A stretch of DNA of 9,736 bases. It comes from Gaiellales bacterium. Lineage in GTDB: Bacteria; Actinomycetota; Thermoleophilia; Gaiellales; F1-60-MAGs149. The stretch's first letter is position 1. Each line of letters starts with the position of its first letter. Location of the stretch: the NCBI GenBank assembly GCA_030831375.1, contig JAURLF010000145.1, positions 1 to 9,736 of the forward strand. The letters are read 5' to 3'. Below, piece after piece: positions 6,705-9,736 of the stretch. The notes beneath the pieces were generated by a model. That model searched no databases. It saw only the letters and a program-made list of their open reading frames with translations, and was not told the origin of the DNA. Both the position numbers and the translations under genes were made by a program.

Positions 6705-7327
6705 GCCGCCATCGCGATCTCGAGCGCCTCGGCCACGAGCGGGTCGCTGCGTCGTCGGCGGGCGCGGGCGGCCCGCTCGACGGCCGCCGCGGCGACACCG
6801 GCGTCCGGGAAGGCGTCGCGCACGGCCCGCGCGATGTGGTCCGGATCGTCCCCGGCAGCGACGAGGTCCACGACGGTGCGCGCCGGCGTCGTGACGGGGA
6901 CGCCGAGGCCGCCGACCTCGAGCACCTCCCAATCGTCGGGTCCGAGCGGGGCGACGTGGATGCATAGGTCCTGGCGCCGGCTGCCCTGGCGGGCCTGCGT
7001 GATCTCGGGTCGCTCGGGCAGCGCCGTGCCGATCGCGTGGATCGCCGCGGCACTCGCGTGACTGACGACCGCCCGTGGCGGGCGGTCCGTCGACGGCAGT
7101 TGCTCGACGGCGAGCCATGCGCTGACGACGTCGTCGTGGGGGTGGTCGGCGCGCCCCAGCGCCACGGCGTACACGCCGTGGCGCGCTCTCCGCATCAGTC
7201 CGCGTCGCGCGAGCCGGTCGAGATCGCGGGCGGGCACGCCCACGGCGCGAGCCTGTCCCGTGGTCACGAATCCCGCTTGGTCGCAGGCGATCGGGTTGAT
7301 CGCGTTGATGACGGCAGCCTGTCGCAC
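6692..7327 (-). CDS. abiEi: AbiEi-family antitoxin / transcriptional repressor (type IV TA)
   Basis: A 211-aa antitoxin of the AbiEi family, starting at a GTG (MRQAAVINAI). Residues about 12-55 form the N-terminal winged helix seen in these proteins: GFVTTGQARAVGV, a recognition helix ARDLDRLARRGLMRR, then the wing HGVYAVA. The C-terminal antitoxin domain shows VVSHASAAAIHAIG (about 88-101) and the hallmark GVPVTTPARTVVDLVAAG (about 141-158). Family knowledge: AbiEi neutralises AbiEii without forming a stable complex, and the winged helix autorepresses the operon at inverted repeats upstream. The toxin gene follows with a 13-bp overlap. A TACACT box ends 6 nt before the GTG and an imperfect inverted repeat overlaps it. 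GC is very high and codon use looks like the neighbours, so any transfer is not recent or came from a similar genome. Confidence 0.92.
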   Translation of the reverse strand: MRQAAVINAINPIACDQAGFVTTGQARAVGVPARDLDRLARRGLMRRARHGVYAVALGRADHPHDDVVSAWLAVEQLPSTDRPPRAVVSHASAAAIHAIGTALPERPEITQARQGSRRQDLCIHVAPLGPDDWEVLEVGGLGVPVTTPARTVVDLVAAGDDPDHIARAVRDAFPDAGVAAAAVERAARARRRRSDPLVAEALEIAMAAWET

Positions 7328-7380
7328 GTGCTAAGTGTAGAGCGAAATTACCACTGAGAGGGTGTTTTGCAGGAGTACCG
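7328..7380 (-). promoter_or_regulatory. Candidate abiE promoter with overlapping inverted repeat
   Basis: This is the most AT-rich stretch of the window (under 50% GC for about 45 bp). On the minus strand TACACT (7334-7339) lies 6 nt before the abiEi GTG, suggesting a leaderless mRNA. An imperfect inverted repeat covers the box: AGTGTA (7334-7339) and TACCACT (7349-7355), with one unpaired base and a 9-bp spacer. An 8-bp palindrome GCACGTGC (7324-7331) covers the start codon. An operator here would fit the autorepression known for AbiEi. No clear -35 is visible. Confidence 0.45.
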
Positions 7381-7415
7381 GATCCGCACGGGTTCATCGC
7401 GTTCGTGCACTCGGT

Positions 7416-7444
7416 GCGCACGGGGTTCCACGGGGGCCGTGCGC
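7416..7444. repeat. Inverted repeat in the abiEi / small-protein divergent region
   Basis: Perfect 8-bp arms GCGCACGG (7416-7423) and CCGTGCGC (7437-7444) flank a 13-nt loop. The left arm also belongs to an imperfect direct repeat: CGCACGGG-TTC at 7385-7395 recurs as CGCACGGGGTTC at 7417-7428. It lies 52 bp before the plus-strand gene start. It could be an operator or an RNA hairpin; in GC-rich DNA it may also be chance. Confidence 0.3.
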
Positions 7445-7484
7445 CACGCATGCAGGCGACACTGGCGGGCGACCGCCCTCGCAC

Positions 7485-7490
7485 TATGCT
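7485..7490 (+). promoter_or_regulatory. Candidate -10 box (TATGCT) for the small membrane protein gene
   Basis: TATGCT is followed by 6 nt (GCCCGC) and the ATG at 7497. No Shine-Dalgarno site is present, so a leaderless transcript is likely. No clear -35 is seen. Confidence 0.45.
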
Positions 7491-7496
7491 GCCCGC

Positions 7497-7937
7497 ATGA
7501 CCACCGAGCGGCAGCGCAGGAAGCAGGAGCGGTTTCGTCGGCACGGAGTCGAGCGACCCCGCTCGCCCCAGATCGACGAGAAGGAGGCGCGCCAGGCCTC
7601 CGAGGACGAGCGCAAGTCCGCCAAGGGCAGGAAGGGCGGCTCGCGCTCGCGCGCCTCGTCGGCGCCGCGCGGCCGCAAGCCCGTGCCGTTCCCGACGATC
7701 AGGCGGGCGCTGACGCGCGCGCCGATCTTCGGCCTGATCTGGTTTGTCCTGATGCGCTTCCTCCTCTCGGGCGGCCAGACCACGCCCGCCGAGGACGCCG
7801 TCCAGGCCCTGATCCTGACGGGCGTGATGATCCCGCTCCTGTTCCTCACCGACTCGATCACGTACCGCCTCGCGAACCGGCGCGGCCTGCCCGTGCAGGA
7901 GCGCCCCCGCGACGGCTACCTCGGCTTCCGCAAGTAG
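7497..7937 (+). CDS. Small basic two-TM membrane protein, function unknown
   Basis: A 146-aa protein beginning MTTERQRRKQERFRRHG. Residues 1-73 are highly charged and basic, rich in Arg, Lys and Ser (ERKSAKGRKGGSRSRASS at about 38-55), and probably disordered. Two hydrophobic helices follow at about 75-91 (APIFGLIWFVLMRFLL) and 101-118 (AVQALILTGVMIPLLFLT), then a short basic tail ending GYLGFRK. The layout suggests an inner-membrane protein with both ends in the cytoplasm, the basic N-terminus being free to bind nucleic acid or acidic lipid; that is inference. I do not recognise a family. The ATG at 7497 is chosen because the TATGCT box lies 6 nt upstream and the reading starts at the usual charged N-terminus; upstream in-frame starts are TTG codons in non-coding sequence. 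Confidence 0.8.
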   Translation: MTTERQRRKQERFRRHGVERPRSPQIDEKEARQASEDERKSAKGRKGGSRSRASSAPRGRKPVPFPTIRRALTRAPIFGLIWFVLMRFLLSGGQTTPAEDAVQALILTGVMIPLLFLTDSITYRLANRRGLPVQERPRDGYLGFRK

Positions 7938-7974
7938 GGCCGGAGCGGCGCGGCTGCGGACGGGGCCCGTGCGA

Positions 7975-7991
7975 CGGGCGTTCTGCGCCCG
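7975..7991 (+). terminator. Weak stem-loop after the small membrane protein gene
   Basis: CGGGCG TTCTG CGCCCG forms a 6-bp stem with a 5-nt loop, 37 bp after the stop codon. No T-run follows. It is a possible weak terminator and nothing more can be said. Confidence 0.25.
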
Positions 7992-8028
7992 GATTCGGTG
8001 AAACAGCAGCATCCAAGCCAAACCGGCC

Positions 8029-8095
8029 TGTGCATTTCGATTAGTCGGGGGTGTACATCTCGATGAGTACGGGGTGTGCATCTCGATGAGTTCGG
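8029..8095. repeat. Three tandem copies of a 23-bp repeat
   Basis: Units start at 8029, 8052 and 8075, an exact 23-bp period. The shared core is TGTnCATyTCGATkAGT followed by a G-rich tail. Units 2 and 3 match in almost every position; unit 1 has diverged in the core (CATTTCGATT instead of CATCTCGATG). In units 2 and 3 the centre CATC-TC-GATG is a dyad, the form expected of a dimeric protein's site. Third unit is partial at its end. This is not a CRISPR because there are no spacers. It could be an operator array, a small iteron-like array, or the end of a lost mobile element. Confidence 0.85.
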
Positions 8096-8169
8096 TCCTC
8101 GAGGTGGCGGTCGACCGCGCGTGTTCGCCCCCGCGACTGCGGCCGAACCACGGGCACGGAGGCGTTGCA

Positions 8170-8191
8170 CCGCGTCCGGATCCGGACGCGG
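8170..8191. repeat. 22-bp perfect palindrome
   Basis: The half-site CCGCGTCCGGA is followed directly by its exact reverse complement, with GGATCC at the centre. As RNA it gives an 8-bp GC-rich stem (CCGCGTCC / GGACGCGG) with a 6-nt loop. It lies 107 bp before the ATG at 8299 and about 75 bp after the tandem repeats. No T-run follows on either strand. A dimeric regulator's operator or a U-less terminator are both possible. Confidence 0.6.
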
Positions 8192-8222
8192 AGCGCGCGT
8201 CCCCCGACGCGCCCTGACGCGT

Positions 8223-8280
8223 CGTGCGCGCCCGTCCGCGCGCACGCCGCGCGCGACGGTGCGAGCGGCGTGCGCGCGGC
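8223..8280 (+). repeat. Two adjacent GC-rich hairpins upstream of 8299
   Basis: Hairpin one: CGTGCGCGC (8223-8231) pairs with GCGCGCACG (8238-8246) around a 6-nt loop. Hairpin two: GCCGCGCGC (8246-8254) pairs with GCGCGCGGC (8272-8280) around a 17-nt loop. Both stems are 9 bp and perfect. They end 18 nt before the ATG at 8299, so a transcript from farther upstream would have a highly folded leader. The alternating GC composition makes such repeats easier to get by chance. Confidence 0.45.
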
Positions 8281-8298
8281 CGCGGGCACGCTCAGCGC

Positions 8299-9099
8299 AT
8301 GCGTCGCGCCCAGGCCGCCCTCGAGCTCGTCGTCCTCCTCGGCCTGCTCGCCCTTGCCGGGGTGCTCGTCGCGGCTGCGGCGCGCGCCGACGGCGCGGGC
8401 TGGGCGCGGCGCATCGTGCACGCGCTGCCGGGCGAGCGGCCCGAGCGCCGCGACGACCGCTGGGCGCTGCGCTCCGACCGCTACGGGCCGCTCCTGCGCC
8501 GCTACGCCCCGACCCTCGTCCTCGAGCGCGATCGCTGGGGCGAGGACCGGGCCGTGCCCGTCGACGTCGCGGTCTGCCGGCGGCCCGCCTGCGCGGCGCT
8601 CGGCACGGGCGTCGCCGTCGCGTACACGCACGTCGTCGACCGGCCCGGCGTCACGTACCTCCAGTACTGGCTGTACTACCCGGACTCGCGCACCACGCAC
8701 GCCCCCGTCAAGGGCCTGCAGGGGTACCACCGCGACGACTGGGAGGGCGTGATCGTGCGCGTCACCGACACGGGCGCGGCGGCGGTGCGCGTCACGGCGC
8801 ACCAGGGCGTCGTCGGGCTGCGGCCCTGGTGGGCGGGCGACCCGGGCTGGCGGCCCGTGACGGGCCGGCCGCGCGTCTACCGCGCATCCGGCTCGCACGC
8901 GATGGGCTTCGCCCCGGTCGGGATCGACGCGCCCCTCGACCGCTGGAACGGCACCCTGGCCGAGCTCGCCGGGGCGCGCCTCAGGCTGCTCCCGGCCGAC
9001 TCCGCGCCGGCGCTGCGTCTGCGCTACGACCCTGCGGCGGCGCCGCCGTGGCGCAAGCGCCTGTGGCGCGATCCGACCGCGCAGACGACCGGCGGCTGA
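8299..9099 (+). CDS. Pilin-like-anchored exported protein with Vps62/NPP1-like domain
   Basis: A 266-aa protein starting at ATG 8299. The N-terminus RRA-QAALELVVLLGLLALAG looks like a type IV prepilin/TadE signal: short basic leader, possible peptidase site after Ala4, Glu at mature position +5 (Glu9), then about 20 hydrophobic residues. A plain signal anchor is the alternative. The ectodomain has CRRPAC (Cys93, Cys98; possible disulfide), YLQYWLYYP (120-128), YHRDDWEGVIVRV (143-155), AHQG (167-170), RPWW (175-178) and ASGSHAMGF (196-204). The order Y-W-YYP, H-x-DWE, H-x-G, GSHA resembles Vps62-like and NPP1/necrosis-inducing-like folds, where the DWE and His residues help bind a cation. Function unknown. 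A frame-consistent GTG at 8224 would only add low-complexity Arg-rich sequence. A CACGCT box ends 6 nt before the ATG. The next gene follows after 85 bp. Confidence 0.72.
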   Translation: MRRAQAALELVVLLGLLALAGVLVAAAARADGAGWARRIVHALPGERPERRDDRWALRSDRYGPLLRRYAPTLVLERDRWGEDRAVPVDVAVCRRPACAALGTGVAVAYTHVVDRPGVTYLQYWLYYPDSRTTHAPVKGLQGYHRDDWEGVIVRVTDTGAAAVRVTAHQGVVGLRPWWAGDPGWRPVTGRPRVYRASGSHAMGFAPVGIDAPLDRWNGTLAELAGARLRLLPADSAPALRLRYDPAAAPPWRKRLWRDPTAQTTGG

Positions 9100-9150
9100 G
9101 CCGGCGGCAGCTGTGGGTGCCGGCGGCCGGCGGGAGCTCCTTGTGGCGGC

Positions 9151-9182
9151 TAGGCTCCGCGCAGAACCACGCTCGAGAGGAG
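9151..9182 (+). promoter_or_regulatory. Candidate -10 box and ribosome site for the Tat-exported protein gene
   Basis: TAGGCT (9151-9156) matches the TAnGCT boxes elsewhere in the window, but here it is followed by a 28-nt leader with AGGAG (9178-9182). The ribosome site is 2 nt from ATG 9185 and 5 nt from ATG 9188. No clear -35 is visible. Confidence 0.45.
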
Positions 9183-9184
9183 AG

Positions 9185-9682
9185 ATGATGGACGACGTTG
9201 ATGTCGCCGACGCGCAGTCGCGGCGGCGCTTTCTGACCGGTGCCGCCGGAGCGGCGGTCGGCGTCGGGGTGCTGGGGGTGGCGGCGCAGCCCGCCGCGGC
9301 CCGGCCGTCCCGACGCCGGAAGGAGGCGGCGCCTGATCGGGCACGCCCCGCGCACCGGCATTTCCGGCGCGACCTGTTCGAGAACGCGCCCAAGGGCCGC
9401 ATGGTCGTCCGGCTCGCGGACGGGCCCGTGACGCTGGAGATCGATTCGATCGAGCCGCTGGGAGTCGCGGAGGATGCGCGTTCCGGGTCGGCGCTGTGGC
9501 GCGACGCCTTCAGCGTCAAGCTGTCGGGGCCGAAGGGAACCGACATCCCGCAGGGCACGCACCGGGTGTCGATCGGCGCCCGTCGCTTCGATCTCTTCAT
9601 CGTGCCCGTCCTGAGCCGCGGTGCGGGGCGGCGCTACGAGGCGATCATCAACCGCGCCCACTATCGGAGGGTCCATGCCTAG
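9185..9682 (+). CDS. Tat-exported DUF6916-like protein
   Basis: A 165-aa protein starting at ATG 9185; ATG 9188 (164 aa) has the better ribosome-site spacing and is equally possible. Residues 12-18 (SRRRFLT) are a Tat twin-arginine motif, followed by a hydrophobic Ala/Gly/Val stretch (19-34) and an AAA site near residue 39, so the protein is probably exported folded. After a basic linker, residues about 60-160 form a beta-rich domain: DLFENAPKGRMVVRL, an ALWRDAFSVKLSGP strand, IPQGTHRVSI, FDLFIVPV and RRYEAIINR. This order (start of domain, FSV-x-x-x-GP, PQGTHRV, LFIVPV, YEA-x-x-N) matches the DUF6916 family as I know it. Such genes are often found beside tail-collar genes, and one begins here, overlapping the stop by 8 bp. 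Function unknown; a role in assembling or displaying the tail-collar partner is inference. Confidence 0.8.
   Translation: MMDDVDVADAQSRRRFLTGAAGAAVGVGVLGVAAQPAAARPSRRRKEAAPDRARPAHRHFRRDLFENAPKGRMVVRLADGPVTLEIDSIEPLGVAEDARSGSALWRDAFSVKLSGPKGTDIPQGTHRVSIGARRFDLFIVPVLSRGAGRRYEAIINRAHYRRVHA
9666..9670 (+). promoter_or_regulatory. Ribosome-binding site for the tail-collar gene
   Basis: GGAGG lies 4 nt before the ATG at 9675, inside the end of the DUF6916-like gene. It supports that ATG and translational coupling of the two genes. Confidence 0.7.
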
Positions 9683-9736
9683 CGACGAGGAGTACATCGG
9701 GTCGATCGGGATGACGGCGTTCAACTACGCCATCGA
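9675..9736 (+). CDS. Phage tail-collar / microcystin-dependent-protein-like gene (5' end only)
   Basis: Only 20 codons are visible before the window ends: MPSDEEYIGSIGMTAFNYAI. The short polar leader followed by YIGSIGM-x-AFNYAI resembles the opening of tail-collar-domain proteins of the microcystin-dependent-protein type, which begin with a similar Y-G-I strand before an F-x-x-GW segment. The ATG overlaps the DUF6916-like stop by 8 bp and has a GGAGG site. Genes of this type are commonly found as paralogous sets in bacterial chromosomes without a full prophage. The call depends on 20 residues plus context, so it is provisional. Confidence 0.6.
   Translation, partial: MPSDEEYIGSIGMTAFNYAI

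Larger units (their letters stand above)
7938..8298. other. 361-bp non-coding stretch rich in repeats and palindromes
   Basis: No coding sequence is supported here: open frames are low-complexity continuations of other frames with no domain features. The first part to about 8095 drops to clearly lower GC than its surroundings and carries the 23-bp tandem repeats. The second part (8097-8280) is GC-rich and holds a series of perfect palindromes: CCTCGAGG (8097-8104), GCGGTCGACCGC (8107-8118), a 22-bp palindrome (8170-8191) and two hairpins (8223-8246, 8246-8280). The combination points to protein-binding or structured DNA/RNA rather than decayed coding sequence. Confidence 0.6.

Noticed and set aside
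7328..7496. Small gene or tRNA in the divergent region
   Set aside because: No cloverleaf, and only short TTG-initiated frames without ribosome sites.
5772..8081. Extension of abiEii into a 769-codon protein
   Set aside because: The frame stays open upstream only as the shadow of abiEi and the two-TM gene; AbiEii proteins are near 300 aa and a GTG at 6704 fits.
8029..8095. CRISPR array
   Set aside because: Repeats are directly tandem with no spacers, and no cas genes are present.
7938..8298. Insertion sequence
   Set aside because: No transposase frame, no paired terminal inverted repeats and no target-site duplication could be found; a decayed end remains only a hypothesis for the tandem repeats.
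8041..9600. 519-codon minus-strand open frame
   Set aside because: Antisense to the 8299 and 9185 genes, starts and ends in non-coding sequence, and has no recognisable domain.

Overview
The window is very GC-rich DNA with strong third-position G/C bias, so the antisense frames of real genes stay open for hundreds of codons. GTG starts are common, intergenic gaps are short, and several genes have TAnGCT/TAnnCT boxes just upstream. The two actinobacterial-type ABC half-exporters, the DUF2007-like and DUF6916-like proteins and the Tat-exported product suggest a high-GC actinobacterium, perhaps of the Thermoleophilia/Solirubrobacterales type. This lineage guess comes from gene style and content only.

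Layout, minus strand (read right to left from about 7.33 kb to 1). A type IV toxin-antitoxin/abortive-infection pair comes first: abiEi antitoxin (6692-7327), then abiEii nucleotidyltransferase toxin (5772-6704), overlapping by 13 bp. A nested stem-loop (5743-5782) separates it from a tightly packed run: a membrane-anchored TPR-like protein (4666-5724), ribonuclease Z (3672-4628), a small DUF2007-like protein (3466-3675) joined to rnz by a GTGA overlap, and two ABC exporter half-transporters (1566-3401, and 1-1569 cut by the window edge) joined by an ATGA overlap. The ABC pair has the paired defects of a heterodimeric exporter with one degenerate ATPase site: Asp in place of the catalytic Glu and Glu in place of the Q-loop Gln in one subunit, and an LSIGQ signature in the other.

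Layout, plus strand. A 169-bp divergent region (7328-7496) with an unusually AT-rich core separates abiEi from a small basic two-TM protein of unknown function (7497-7937). A 361-bp non-coding stretch (7938-8298) follows, holding three tandem copies of a 23-bp repeat and several perfect palindromes. Then comes a membrane-anchored protein with a type IV prepilin/TadE-like N-terminus and a Vps62/NPP1-like ectodomain (8299-9099). Next is a Tat-exported DUF6916-like protein (9185-9682), translationally overlapped by the start of what looks like a phage tail-collar (microcystin-dependent-protein-like) gene that leaves the window.

How the genes work together. The left half looks like housekeeping (tRNA 3'-processing, export) with a defence module placed directly upstream. 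The right half looks like a cell-surface or exported module. The most interesting parts are the repeat/palindrome-rich non-coding segment, the pilin-like anchor on a Vps62/NPP1-like domain, the DUF6916/tail-collar pair, and the recurring TAnnCT box a few bases upstream of start codons, which suggests leaderless transcription.
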